Shown here piece after piece: positions 1 to 46,379 of a DNA stretch of 64,000 nt. Source of the DNA: Diadophis punctatus similis. Its lineage: Eukaryota > Chordata > Lepidosauria > Squamata > Dipsadidae. The notes under the pieces were generated by a model. The model was given only the letters and a program-made list of their open reading frames with translations, made no database searches and was not told the origin of the DNA. The translations under genes were made by a program, and so were the position numbers. The stretch is taken from NCBI GenBank assembly GCA_023053685.1, contig JALIGW010000005.1, positions 28,632,501 through 28,696,500 of the forward strand, given 5' to 3'. Numbering within the stretch: the stretch's first letter is position 1; every line of letters begins with the position of its first letter.

Positions 1-351
1 TGCGATCGCGAGTTGCGATGCCAGCGATACCTCCCGGCGAGAAGAGGCTATGCAACTACGATCCCCACAATCCTTTGCGGCGGCGGCGAGCGATCGCGTT
101 AGCCGCCGTCGTAAATAATAGATCGGTTTTAAAGCCTACACTCTATGCCCGGCTCGCTTTACGGCCGGAAATCCGTGATCCGCTTCCGGGCAGAAGTTGA
201 CGGAGGGATCGGTCCGGTGGATTCCTTGTAGCCCGGAGACGTGACGCTTCTGGCTTTGCGATGGGGAGAAGCCGATTGTGACATTCTCTCCGCTCCCTCC
301 CGCCCCCTCCTCCCTTGCCCGGACAAAGCGGGCCCCTCCAGGCCTGTCGGG

Positions 352-34746
<34,395 letters not shown>

Positions 34747-34897
34747 TAACTGTACTAGAAACCTGTCCAATTGGAGTGGACTTTGGGATGGCATTGGAAG
34801 GGAGGGTAGCCTGAGACTCAGTCAGGTTGTTCTGATACTCAGGTTCTTCGATGCAACTATACCTAGAAGAGGTGTTTGGACTTATTTCTTGCCATGT

Positions 34898-34903
34898 AAT
34901 AAA
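34898..34903 (+). terminator. Candidate proximal poly(A) signal AATAAA
   Basis: Only 152 bp after the stop codon, followed by TGTCTGTTTGCTGCTATTTG, a GT-rich downstream element. It would give a short 3'UTR isoform lacking the MITEs. Confidence 0.45.
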
Positions 34904-36598
34904 ATGTCTGTTTGCTGCTATTTGGGCTAGTTGGAACAATGTGATCAATCTTGAAAAGGGTTTTTTTTTTGGTTTTTTTTTAGATGATTCTCGTGACGAC
35001 TGTATCTTTTTGAGATTTGGTTTTTAAAAGATCATTAAATGCTAAAAGTTGATAGCCAAGAAGAGCAACTTCCTCTGAAAGGATTTTAGAGTGGTGTTTT
35101 TGTTTTGTTTCAGGTTTTTGATGGGTTTCTTTTCTTTCTTTCTTTTTTTTGCACTTTCTGATATGTGACTATTGCTGTTGGAAATCTGTGCCCGTTAGAT
35201 TTTGTTCAGAATGCTTGGTTGGTAAATAGTGATCATTTAACAGTATTTCCATTTTGGGGGGGGGGCATACAAGGTTTGTCTCTGAAGGCCAGTCATAGGA
35301 CTGACTCTTCCCATTCCATTCAATTCATCTGCTTAACCCCTCAGTAGTACAGACCACAAAATGTATCTTAAAACTGTGATTTGATTAAACATGCTGCAAA
35401 GTTGCCAGATTTTCTTACCACCTTTGGTTACATTTAGGAAAATAAACATTAAGCTGCATTTTAACTCAGTTCCCTTCCGCACTGTTGGCAAGACAAATGT
35501 TTATTGTATTATGTTGTTGGCTTTGGTAATGATTGTAAAGAATTGGGGGGGGAAATGCTTTTCAACATGTGATTTCTATTCAGAATTGAAATGCTAGTAT
35601 ATAATGGATGAAGATTTGGCAAGAGATTGTGAACCAGGTTGTATGCTAGTGGCAACACAGAGAAATGTTGGTACTGATTTTAATCAATCAGTTCTCTGAA
35701 TGATAATTGGGATGGTATCATAAATTTTCAAATACGACTGAAATGGTGCTTACCTCTGAATAACAAGCTACTTGAAATCAACGTTACACACTTGTGGCTT
35801 GTACCATTTCAGGAGGCAACTGGAGAGAACTGCATATTTGATTTGTACATACTCTTTTTTTTTAATTTCAACTGTTAAAGCTTGAACATAAATGTTTAAT
35901 CTGCAGCAGCACTTTGCACTGCATTATGGGTATGATGGCAATATGTACCTCAGAAGGGATAACTCTGGATCCCTGCTTTCTGTTTCTGGTCTTGAACGAA
36001 AGGCTAATCCCAAAATGCTGGGGGTTTTTGTTTGTTTATTTGTTCCCTTGGCTCTCTGTGATGAAGCTGAAGTAGTCCTCCAGCTCCTTCTCCACAAAAT
36101 GTAATTTTTATACACAACAGTTAGACTTCTCTTGGGAATAAAAGGGAGATAAGGATGAGTTTGCCACAGTGAGGTAACAAAACCAGGCTATGTTAGTGTT
36201 TGGGAAAACCCCAGTTGGAGTGAGTAATGTGGAACATTGTACATTTTTATGAACAAGATATGGCAGTTTACCTCATTCATGAGAAAGATAATGTGATACA
36301 TGACTTTCCAGCATGAGCAGTGGCTTATCTCAGCTTGTCTGATCTACAAAGAACTATGGACAATTCTAGCCTTCCATTTGGTAAGATTCCAAGATAAGTC
36401 TTTCTGTTGTATAAGAGTATCACATCCAAGAACAAGTACTGTATACTATTTTAAAAAGCATGCAGTTTAGAGAGAAGAATGTTAAAAAGGAAAGTATATT
36501 TTGATTTAATCAAAGTCTTAACTCCTCAATTTGTTGAAAATAATGCATTACGTCAAGGAAAATATATCTAGAAAACAACCATTTCTAAGTACATAGAC

Positions 36599-36733
36599 CA
36601 GGGGTGTCAAACTCATGTTGCCATGGCAGTATCACGTGACATATTGGAACTTTTTTCCCCTTTGCTAAACCGGGCATAGGCGTGGCGAGCGCATGATGCA
36701 TCCGGCCCGCGAGCCTGGAGTTTGACAGCCCTG
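36599..36733. mobile_element. 135-bp hAT MITE (CAGGGGTGTCAAACTC family), copy 2, in 3'UTR
   Basis: Ends CAGGGGTGTCAAACTC and GAGTTTGACAGCCCTG; perfect duplication ACATAGAC (36591-36598 and 36734-36741). Same 135-bp length as the copy at 4075, with substitutions throughout. Lies in the probable CACUL1 3'UTR. Confidence 0.93.
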
Positions 36734-37006
36734 ACATAGACTGTCCTCCTTTTCTTTTGATATGTAAATGTAAACATCTCCAATTTACCAAATTAATTTA
36801 AAAGTTTTTACATTAGTGGAAATAATGAGCAATTACAGAATTCTTCAGATTTTCAAACTCTTTAAAAACAACAACAAGATGAGCTGAAGAATATATAAAT
36901 AGAATTTCAGGATGAACTTTGTGAGAGAAACTCCTGGTTTCTAAGTTAAGTTAAAAAGGTAGGCCATATATTTAATTATAATTGTGTTTCCATACAGTTA
37001 GTATAA

Positions 37007-37120
37007 GCCACTGTTCCCCAACCTGCTGCCCTTCAGGTGAATTGTGTTACTGGCTGCATTAGCTGGGAATTCTCAGAACTTTAGTCCAACATAACTGGAA
37101 AACATCAAGTAGGAGAAGGG
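37007..37120. mobile_element. Short hAT-like MITE in 3'UTR
   Basis: Starts GCCACTGTTCCCCAACCTGC; the interior has GGGAATTCTCAGAACTTTAG and TCCAACATAACTGGAAAAC, the diverged palindrome of the 'CCCAACCTG' squamate MITEs. Flanks TAGTATAA and TAGTATAG (7/8). Confidence 0.6.
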
Positions 37121-37789
37121 TAGTATAGCCCAAGCACCAAACCATCTTACCCCTTATTTAGAAGATATGTTCCCATTGTAGTTAATGAAAGTCCATCACT
37201 ACTGCACTGTGCCTCTACATGATTGCTTTTAGATATATTATTTTTGGGTAGTGCAGGAATTCTGAAACTTATGTAGGAGGCTACAGCATAGCATGCTAAT
37301 AATAACAACCAATGCTATGTGTTCAAACTTAAGAATGTTGCCTTTTCTTTTTCTTTCTTTCTTTTTGAATTAGGATGTTTGAAAAAAATCTGAAGAAAAA
37401 CTAACAAGGCAGTGTGAAAGATTTTTGTTCAAAAGAGTTACAGGTTAAAAGTTTGGACACAATTATATCTAGAGTCATGACAGTAATTGCCTAAAACCTT
37501 CCCCTTTTATTCCCTATTGAATTTATCCATAAGAAGTGCCCAGTCATGAAGGACATGTAGAAGTATGGTGGTTTCATAGCATTTATTTCTCTTCCCATAA
37601 CTATAGATTTAACTATATACCGGGACATTTCATTTTGAGGTGGCCTCTGGTTCTGCTCCTACAGATAGGAAGCTGATTCCAATTTGACTTTTATAACTTC
37701 CAGCATTAACCTTACAGAATACAGTGAGAACAAAAAGCAGATGTCCAAGTGGACGTGAATTTGATGCACTGGTTTTATCTTTTACAGTA

Positions 37790-37935
37790 GCCTTTCCCGA
37801 CTACTTGGGTTTACAGTTTTGCAGACTTCAACTTCAAGAATTTCCCAGGCAGTGTAGCCATTACTGAAAATTCTGGGTATTTGAAGTCCACATACCTTTG
37901 GAGGATGCCAAAGTAGAAGAAGGCTGCTTTACTAG
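37790..37935. repeat. Palindromic MITE-like repeat in 3'UTR
   Basis: CAGTAGCCTTTCCCGACT at the left and GAAGAAGGCTGCT at the right, with AGACTTCAACTTCAAGAATT and AATTCTGGGTATTTGAAGTC as internal arms. Same general type as the nested palindrome at 28598; I could not find its target duplication. Confidence 0.6.
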
Positions 37936-38327
37936 TTTATGGTTTGTAAATAATATTCAGAATATTTCAGCTTTTATTTCCAGGTAAGGTTTTATTGGTG
38001 TCACTCTTCTTCTCAAGAATATTGCTTTGGTCAATATTCTAAACATTGTTTTACATATTTTAGCTCTATGTAGCATCTTGCCTGAAGCCTGTTTTTTTAT
38101 ATATGTAAAAGAAAAAAGAAAATAAAAAATATATTATGTTGTAAATTAGTATTAAGATTTATGTACATTTTGGCATCTGATGCTGAAATAATTTGCTTTT
38201 CTATCCTCCAAGGGATATATCTTTGTAAGCGTGTATGAAAGAACACAAGAAAACTTAGGTTACTTTGTAAACATTTTTCTTCAATATTTGTTGAAATTAA
38301 CGTGTGGCCCTCTAAAGCCCTGCCTTC

Positions 38328-38333
38328 AATAAA
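38328..38333 (+). terminator. Candidate distal poly(A) signal AATAAA
   Basis: CAATAAAAGCAGCATGG, followed within 15-30 bp by GGTCTTGGCTGTGGTGCTCC, a good GT-rich downstream element. The best-looking distal candidate. Confidence 0.55.
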
Positions 38334-38889
38334 AGCAGCATGGTCTTGGCTGTGGTGCTCCTGTAAATCAAATTATTTGCCTTTTTTGGGGGGGTGATTG
38401 TTTTCCACATAAGACTTGACATGGCAAAAGTTTATGCATTGGGTGCCGTATGTCACATTTTGTTTTTTGGGAAACTTGTTATATTAAAATATTTTTAGAC
38501 AAATGTTTTGATTCTGAATTTGCCATTTTTAATTTGTACCCACTTGCCATTCTTGATTTAGAGCGATCATAGTGACATAGACAATGCTTCTTTTACCCAC
38601 AGGTTTGCAGTCTCATGTTTTCTTCAGAATGTGGAATGTGTAGTTGATGGGAAAGTTTTAAAACGTTTTTTTTAATGGGCAGAGGGGAACCATAATATGT
38701 AATTTGGGAGGGTAGAGTTTGAAATGACTGCCTGTAACCACTGCAAAAAGATTGGAAATTGCTTCTTTAGATACTTTTTTTCTTTTTCTTTTGTTATATT
38801 TCACTTTTTTATTTTTATTTTGTCTTTTATATTTCCTTTGTTCTTTTACAACTCTGTAGTTTTTTAAAGCGTATGTACATTTTTCTTTT

Positions 38890-38895
38890 AATAAA
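38890..38895 (+). terminator. Candidate distal poly(A) signal AATAAA (alternative)
   Basis: TTTTAATAAAAATTACGG after a T-rich stretch; the downstream GT-rich element is weaker than at 38328. Confidence 0.35.
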
Positions 38896-38920
38896 AATTA
38901 CGGTGAAAAAATAGCTGATG

Positions 38921-41358
38921 GGAAAGCTAGCTTATTGAAACTCTTCACACTCAGCTCACTGTTACGAGCAGATTCTCAGCATCAAGCTATACTACTTAAA
39001 ATGGGAATATTCAGTCATCTACTGCACTGGCTTTTGAGTATAGAGGAGAGTGGTGAGAATAGCTTTGCTCCTGAGTGTCTCTTGAGTCCTCTTATGTCTG
39101 ACAGACACAATATTAGCTGACAGAAGAAGAGGACTTGGGCACAGCCATGTTCATGACTAGATCAGTGAAAAAAGTTTTACAGTTCACTGAATTCTCTGCT
39201 CATGATTTCTTTTTTATGTACTCCCATTTTCTGAAGGAGCCCCACAATTGATGCAGGTTGTAGATGTTTGCTGGTGTTCTGTTGGTTTGGCAGAGAAATT
39301 ATTACAAAGAGTTTCCTATTTTTAAACTACTTGTTTAAAATTCCTCATAGTAATTAAAGCCTTTCTCTGAAAAAGACTGATCTCTCTTCTTTCTTGAAGG
39401 AATGGGTTAGCTGCTTTATTTGTGTTCTCTGGAGAACATGAATATGCTGGCGATACCAATATTTTTTTAAAAAAATTACTTGCTAGAAATATGAGGATTG
39501 TGAAATACATTCATGATGCAGCTTATAGTACCATAATTAAAGGTAAAGATTTCCCTGAGCTGAATTCAATTTCTGGTGACTACATTTACATATATTTATT
39601 CTTCTTGCCAACAAAGCAGAAATGGTTGCTATTGCTTTCTCCGAAGATGTTTTACAGGATATTTATAGAATGATTTACAGCCGTGGAATTTCTTGATAGT
39701 TTCCAATTCTACTCCATTTTTGGTAATTTCCAATCCTTAGTAATTCTAAGAGGAAACTTGGAGTTGCTTGTTCAAAGTGCTACTACAGAAAGAAGGAAAA
39801 CTATTCACTCCAGGTAGAAGGAAAATGTATTAACGCAAGAATGGTGTCATCATTTCAGTTCTTGCACACCCTAAAAGCTTTGACAGTAAGAGTGGTGGGA
39901 GACTATTTCTTCCACAGAATTTATAATGTATATACATTAAATGTTTACATCCAACAATTATAACTGATTTTCCCCTTTCCCCTTTTGCTTTCTTACATAT
40001 TGGCATTTAAAAGTTTGTGGACTCTTTTGAAAGTTTAACATTTCTGCGAAAAGAAGAACTAAAATGTGATCTTTTCTCCACACCAAAAACTAGATAAACA
40101 TAACAATGAGAAACAAATGAGTCAAAAATGTTATAGATGTTCATTTCTTTGTTGGGAAAATGATCTCTGTCTCCATTTTTAAAAGATGACAAATGTCTTG
40201 AAATGCACTTTTAATCAGCTAAAATTGCTATCACTAAGTACTCCCTTGTGTTATTAGGTAACAATGAAGCAGTAAAAGGTTTCTTTGCAAAGGATGTTTC
40301 CTTGCTTAAAAATGTTTAAGGTGGAAAAGATAATGTTTACTTGTACATTAAAATTGCTTTTTTAAAAAACAGAAAATATGTAACGCTTTCTTTATCTTTG
40401 AAAACATTCAGTCATGGTTGAGTTCACCTGTGCCTTGTCTGTTAAATTTGAGCAAGAAAGAAGCTGTTTTCACACAAAGTTATTTTCTACAGCTATAGGT
40501 AAGCACAAATGAGAGAGATCCACTCAAATTATCAGTTGGCATTGATCATACATTTAACAGTGTATCTGAATAGGTTCATAGCTTTAATTTTAATTAATTC
40601 TTTTTTTTTTCAACTATTCATCTGAGTGCAGATTGGAAAAGAGGGAAAATTCTAAATTCTTTAAACAGTAATTTGTTTTACTGAAAGCAAATATATTGGG
40701 TGGGGCCAACACACTTGTACCTTTGAAGAAGTCTGTTATCCTAGCTGCCCATTCACAAATGGTTTCAGTAATGGGACAAACTGGTCACTAATTTAATGAA
40801 AGGCAAATTTAGTAAGACTAAAAGGCAAATCAATTGACCCAAAGCCTTAATATCTGATAGCAAGACAGTCTAGGACCCCAAACCTAAAGTTACTTATTTA
40901 AAATCATTTAAATATTTTTTGCCCCTGTTCGTGGTCACATTTTTACACCCCAAATTCTCTTTTTTCTTATTCCTATTAGCTCACTCAATTGTTTTCTGCA
41001 TCTCAACTGTGGTCTCTTTGCTTCTTCCTATCACTCCACTGGCTGTTCCAGTTCTCCTTTAGCTATCTCGCTGCCTGTTACCTAATAGCAGGATCTCTAC
41101 CTCCCCCTCTAAGGGATATAAGCAGTTACACGATTTTTAACCTGAAAATATTTTAAGTATCATAGTATCATGGAATTTTGCAGTACAGAGAAAAGTATGA
41201 GGAGACAGAGTGATCCCTTGGTTTCCATGATGTCTACTCCAAGGTTGTTTAGTAAATTCATGGTACTTGTGAGATTAACAGGATTTAAATATGTTCTGTG
41301 GTATCTGTGAGGTAGATGAGAGGATGATACTTGCTCATGACATAGATGTATAGATGTA
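38921..41358. other. Intergenic, nothing recognised
   Basis: AT-rich sequence without a coding frame of note, splice-linked exon or identifiable repeat. Short frames here lack any recognisable motif. Confidence 0.6.
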
Positions 41359-42006
41359 CAGACAATCCTCAAGTTATAACTGATCACTTAGTAACCATTC
41401 ATAGTTAAGATCCTCAAAAACTACTTACAATCTGATTTTGAAGTTACAACAGACACACACACTTATACTCTCAAGTATTGCTTTTTGGGTGCTTGGCAGC
41501 TAAACTCACCTTAACAGCCATTTGCAGCATCCTGCAGTCATGTGACTGCAATTTTGATTGTTTTTTTTTTTTTTTTGGTCAGTTTCTGGTGTTTACTTCT
41601 GGTTTTCAGCAAAAAATGTCCCTTGGATAAAATGGATTCCCTTACTATAGCGCCCCCCCCCCCAAGCTTTTGGGCACCAGGGACCGGTTCCTTGGAGAAA
41701 GGTTTTTCCGCGGACCAGGGGGGGCATGGTTTCGTGTACTGCCTGCATCCTATGGATGGGCTTCGCTTGTTTACGCAGTCTGGTTTCTGGAATGCCATGC
41801 ACCAGTGCCAGTCTACGAGCCGGGGGTTGGGGATTCCTGCCTTAATGATCATGGTGTTAAGTTAAGAACTGCATGGCTGTTCTTAATTATGGCTACAAAA
41901 AATGCCCTAACATTGGGTTCGGTCACATGATGACCCACTTAACAACTGCAACAATGTACAACTTTAACTCCAGGCTCAAGTACAGTTGTATATCGTGGAC
42001 TACCTG
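41359..42006. mobile_element. TA-flanked MITE (CAGGTAGTCC family) with nested hAT
   Basis: Left end CAGACAATCCTCAAGTTATA after TA; right end TATCGTGGACTACCTG before TA. Interior words GCAGTCATGTGACTGCAATT and CACTTAACAACTGCAACAAT fit the family. Interrupted at 41648-41839. Confidence 0.72.
41648..41839. mobile_element. hAT element (TTTTGGGCACC family), nested, reverse of the 15391 copy
   Basis: Starts near TAGCGCCCCCC and AAGCTTTTGGGCACCAGGGA; ends GGGGTTGGGGATTCCTG. Imperfect duplications CCTTACTA and CCTTAATG (6/8). Shares CCTTTTGGGCACC-type and CCGCGGACC-type words with the element at 15391. Confidence 0.68.
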
Positions 42007-42615
42007 TAAATGTAGATACTTTGATGTAGATGCATAGATGATGAAACCTATGTACTAGCATCATGAATCATAACACAAATACCTAATTGCATCATTAGCA
42101 CAGTTATGTGACATTCCATGTGTCTTTCTGGTTGTCATTATGTCTTATTTTCAATGCTCTAAGTACAGCTCACAGTGTTCACATATTCACTAGTATTCAG
42201 GATATGAATATTTTTTGACCTTGTAAAAATCATTCTTCAGCCTAATGATTTGGTATTTTCTACTGGGGTAATATAAATGTAGCGTGATCACTACACAGGA
42301 ACAATTGTTTGTTTCTTGGCCAGATTGCAAAAACTTGAAATAACTTCCTCCAGCTCCAAGTTTTCAGACGTTGGGATTCAGCTTCCAGATGTTCAAACAG
42401 ATAAAAAGAAGGTTGTTTTGTAAGAAGAAAATGCATATCCATCATGCAGTTCTCTTTTGATATAAACAGTACTATGCAAAGCGTCGGAAAAATAACTAGC
42501 AAGGAGCAAGCAAGATAATTTGTAGGCAGGAGATAAAAATGAAATTTAGCTAAACTTAATGTGCACCGATATCACTTGTACCTCTTCCTGGAAACAATCT
42601 ATGCTTTCTCTAGGT

Positions 42616-42958
42616 CCGTGATGGCGAACCTATGGCACGTGTGCCACAAGTGGCACGCAGAGCCCTCTCTATGGGCATGTGTGCCATTGCCAGCTGCTCT
42701 TCCGGGTTCTGTCGCGCGCATGTGCATTGCACAGCTGGTCACACGCATGCACACAGCCAGCTGCTGTCTTCTGGGTTCCTTTTGCACGAAGACCAACTGG
42801 CCGGCATGCATGTGCGTGCCAGAACCGGGAAGAGAGCATTTCGCCGGTGCGCATGTGTGTGCATGCACGCAACGATGCACAACAGCCAGCTGCTCTCTTC
42901 TGGATTCCAGCCAGAAGTCAGTTTTGGCACTCGGTGCCAAAAAGGTTAAACATCACTG
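42616..42958 (-). mobile_element. hAT MITE (CAGTGATGGCGAACC family), copy 6
   Basis: 343 bp. Starts CCGTGATGGCGAACC and ends GGTTAAACATCACTG. Near-duplications CTCTAGGT (42608) and TTCTAGGT (42959), 7/8. Many CpG and GCATGTGCGTGC-type alternating tracts. Confidence 0.9.
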
Positions 42959-42984
42959 TTCTAGGTCCATTTATTGAGTCATAC

Positions 42985-44550
42985 ACTGCATTTTTTAAAT
43001 ACCTTTACTGAATTTTTTGAAGACGGTTATAACTGTCTGACCTCAGAAAGGAAAAGTAAGAGAAAAGGAAAAGACAGAAAGGAAAAACTAAAAACAAATA
43101 TTGAAAGAAGTGACTTCCAATCTTCATCACAAGAAGTACAGTTTACCCCTACACAGTTACATGCAAATATCTCCTCTTTCTATAATCCATCCCTTAACTA
43201 TGCACAAATCATTAACAGTTCAATCCTGGTGTCAGCAAAAAGTCCTTAAGGGTTCCCAGAATTTTATAAAAACAACTTAGTTTAATTTTGGTCAAACAAT
43301 CCCGCTTTGTCCTTCCTTTTGCTTGAGCAACCTTGATCTTTAATTCATTCGGATGTTGGTGTAGGACTTGATACCTCTTCAGTTTTTCTCATCTCACATG
43401 CTTTTTGCAGACTTCAGCCAACCTCTTCTGTAAATCCAATAAATAGCCATTATCCAGGTCATATTCTTGGCTCGGCATCTTTCCGCCTCTCACTTTGTCA
43501 AGATTTCATCGGCTCTGTTTAACCATGTCTCTCTTGGTATTCCTTTCAGTCAATTCACTCTTCCCTTTGTATATTTGTTTTGTGATTCAATCTCATTCTC
43601 TATATAACAAACAATTTCAGAGTACTTATTTTTTAATGGTTATTTCATATGTATTCAATCTGCATTCGTTTAGCACCCATTCATTCTTAAACACAATTTG
43701 TTTTCCTGCTATGTTCAGATTACATTTATGTTTGTTTTGATTGCCAGAACTTTCATTTCTCTTAACTGGATAGAAGCACACCCCACTACACAAACATTGT
43801 TGCTTTTTTTTTTTTGACATCCAGCAGACCAGATACTACATATCTAACATCATTTGTATATCTTACATTAATCATTTTCCCCATCATTGCCAACTATCCG
43901 ACCCAAGATTCACAAATTCATCTACTTGCTGTGATATTTCACTATGTGTAGTTTGCAATCCATTTTCCCATCAAACCCAATTTAGTCTTTGATATATTAA
44001 TTTTCAGACTCATATTTCTTGCATCATATGATCTAACATTTCTACAAATCATTTCAGTTCTCAGAAAAAATATCTAACCTTTCTGCAACAAAACACATAC
44101 ACAATCAAGCACTTCTGATCTCTCCACCTGTAATTTTTATATAATTGTACATAAATTCATCAACAACCAAACAGACGTACACCCCCTTTTCTTACTCCTT
44201 GCTAAATGCTGAACTATTGGCCATTTTTCTCCATTTTTCTCATACTGAGTGGTTTTATTTCCACCACCTATAGGCGTCTGACTGAATTCAGCAATCAGCC
44301 TTCCCTTCCAGCTCAATATTTGCACATATTATTCAATTAGTCAAACCTTTACACTGTATCATTCATTTTCTCAATAAACTTTTACTTTTTAAATTCTCTG
44401 TGATCTGCTTGAAGAGCAAACATCTGGTCTGTGCACCAGGCTTAAATCACCCAAACGTTGCTCTGTGTTTCTTGTATAGAATTTTGCCAAACTTCTTGGG
44501 TTCATGCTCACTGATAATCATGTGCGAATTGCATCCATTTCCATAGATCC
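42985..44550 (-). mobile_element. Probable degenerate L1-like LINE 3' region, antisense
   Basis: T-rich on the plus strand, with purine-rich GGAAAAGTAAGAGAAAAGGA at 43045 and GAAGTGACTTCCAATCTTCA at about 43105, which resemble the 3' end of L1-type elements I recall from squamates. The minus strand has no long frame. Family assignment is weak and the limits are approximate. Confidence 0.35.
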
Positions 44551-45377
44551 AGTAATGACATTTTTCCAGTCGGTCAGGTATGAACCATTGAGATAAAAAT
44601 ATTCAGTCATGGAGATACACTACAGCAGGTAGCATAGTAAACATAAGTTAGTTTTTTAAAAAAGAACCATAAATATCTTATCAGGACTTATTGCACAGGT
44701 TTTTTTCATTGTAAACTTCAGCAGAGAGAGGACAGATGTTCCCCATCACTTGTTATGTCTGTTAATCTGAAAGACTATTTGATTGAAGAGCAGAACATAA
44801 TAGCTTCTCAGATAAATAAACCTGGAGACCCTTTCAGCCGTAGCTTTCTGTATTTACAAACTTTTAAATTTCTTTAAGCAAGCTTTGGACAATGAACAAG
44901 ACTAATAGCCATTCAGAAGTTGTCTAGAGAGACTACTCATGAATTTAGAGAGGGGGAGGGATAAAATAATCACCCTATCTAAATCCTTGAATGTATCCTT
45001 TTCTGTTCTGTTTGACAAAGTACCTCTTGATATTTTGAATAAAACAAGTGAATGGAAAGGGGCAAGTTTTTTATGCATGTGATCACTTTATTTATTGTCA
45101 CTTCTGCTGTATTCAAGAGGGGTCATTGTGTACAACTTTAGTTTTGTCACTGCAGCACCAAATAAATTGGCCTTCAAAAACAAAGCAAAGCCAAGCCAAG
45201 TATTGCTAAGCTTTGTGTAATTTTGCTTTGGCTTTTCCAAAGCTATCAATATCAACAGCTACGAATGTCTTTATATGATAGTTACTTCAGTAATAATAAA
45301 AGGTTAATGACTTGAATGTCTTCTTGTTACCTGTGCAAATCAAAAATCTACCAGAGAAAACAGGTGAATTGTCAGTC
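44551..45377. other. Intergenic, nothing recognised; left flank of LTR element
   Basis: AT-rich, no clear repeat or frame. The last four bases (AGTC, 45374-45377) are the target duplication of the LTR element. Confidence 0.6.
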
Positions 45378-45922
45378 TGTAGGAAGTTAGCACCCACCCC
45401 TCTCCTAGGAAATGAGATATCCTAGGAGATATTAAAATGTAGGAAATATTCTGTGGAACATATCTGGAAACATGCTTTTAAACAAACAAAAGACTCCTCT
45501 TGGAAACCCCCACCCCTGCTAAGCTCACATATTCCTCTCACCTGGCTGAAAGTCTTTTGCATGACAAAATCACAATAGGATTTGCCCAAGGCCCTTTCAT
45601 TCAGCCAAAGCTGGATTAGACAAAAGCCAAGAGCCACCCCAGCATGCCCCTGGGGGGTCTGAGAGCCAATGGGATACATTTCTATACAGGAAAAGGAAAT
45701 CTAAGAGGTGGGACCCAACTTACACTATAAAAACCAGGAACTCAATATATCTCCTTCTCTTTTTTCTCTTCACCACACAACCATGTAAGTTACCTTTTCT
45801 GTACAGGGGCTCCTGCCATGTGCTCCTGTCCACCATTAAACCTTCTTTCCAAGCAACCTTCATGAATCCAGTGTCTTTTTCCCCACTTGGAACTGAACCT
45901 AAAAGGATATTTCCTTATAACA
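45378..45922 (+). repeat. 5' LTR
   Basis: 545 bp, TG..CA ends. Contains TATAAAA at 45726-45732, a CATGTAAGT donor-like site at 45784/45785 and ATTAAA at 45835-45840, the usual U3-R-U5 order. An 85-codon antisense frame (45422-45679) has no recognisable motif and is repeated in the 3' LTR. Confidence 0.95.
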
Positions 45923-45924
45923 AT

Positions 45925-45942
45925 TGGCGAGCCAGCTGGATT
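45925..45942 (+). other. Primer-binding site, tRNA-Arg-like
   Basis: TGGCGAGCCAGC begins two bases after the 5' LTR. Its complement ends GCTGGCTCGCCA, which fits the 3' end of vertebrate tRNA-Arg(ACG) as I recall it for 12 bases and diverges after that. Confidence 0.6.
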
Positions 45943-46379
45943 TCCAAGCTAGCCTCTTCAATGATCCTGGCCTAAATAAATTTATTAGGCCTTGGCCATT
46001 GGGAAGTAGGTTTTAAAGGGGTTTTGAGTTCAGAATTCAAGGGCTGCTTGGAAAGAAGGTGAGTACCTACCTCTAAATTTTACTTTAAACCATAGAAAAT
46101 TGGGAAATGTGTGTTTGCATGTGTGTATGTGTGTGGGGGGTAATTTTTGCTTTTTAATTTTACTTTATGACATATATAAATTCCAATTTCAATTGAATAG
46201 TGTGTTGTCTGGGTACAAATCATTTTAGGGAAAAAATAATCATGCTTTTTGTTTAACCAAGTTAATGTATCTTCCTAAATCCTTTGATATTTCCTTCCCC
46301 CCCTTCTCCCCCCCCCTTCTCCCCCCCCCAGCCCTGTTTTGTCTGCTAGCCATTGCAGGATACTCATTTTATGGTGGTT

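Larger units (their letters stand above)
34747..38920 (+). other. CACUL1: CACUL1 3'UTR (probable extent)
   Basis: About 4.2 kb without any host frame follows the stop. Candidate AATAAA signals are at 34898 (GT-rich DNA follows), 38328 (strong GT-rich DNA follows) and 38890. A long 3'UTR is usual for this gene in mammals. It contains a 135-bp hAT MITE (36599), a smaller one (37007) and a palindromic repeat (about 37790-37935). The true end cannot be fixed from sequence alone. Confidence 0.6.

Noticed and set aside
241..351. Upstream in-frame extension of CACUL1 exon 1
   Set aside because: The extension starts at GTG, with no in-frame ATG before 352, and the family N-terminus (MEE..MEEEE) matches the ATG at 352, which has a good context.
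45422..45679. 85-codon minus-strand frame, duplicated at 50773-51030
   Set aside because: It lies inside the LTR and is present twice only because both LTRs are there; no motif.
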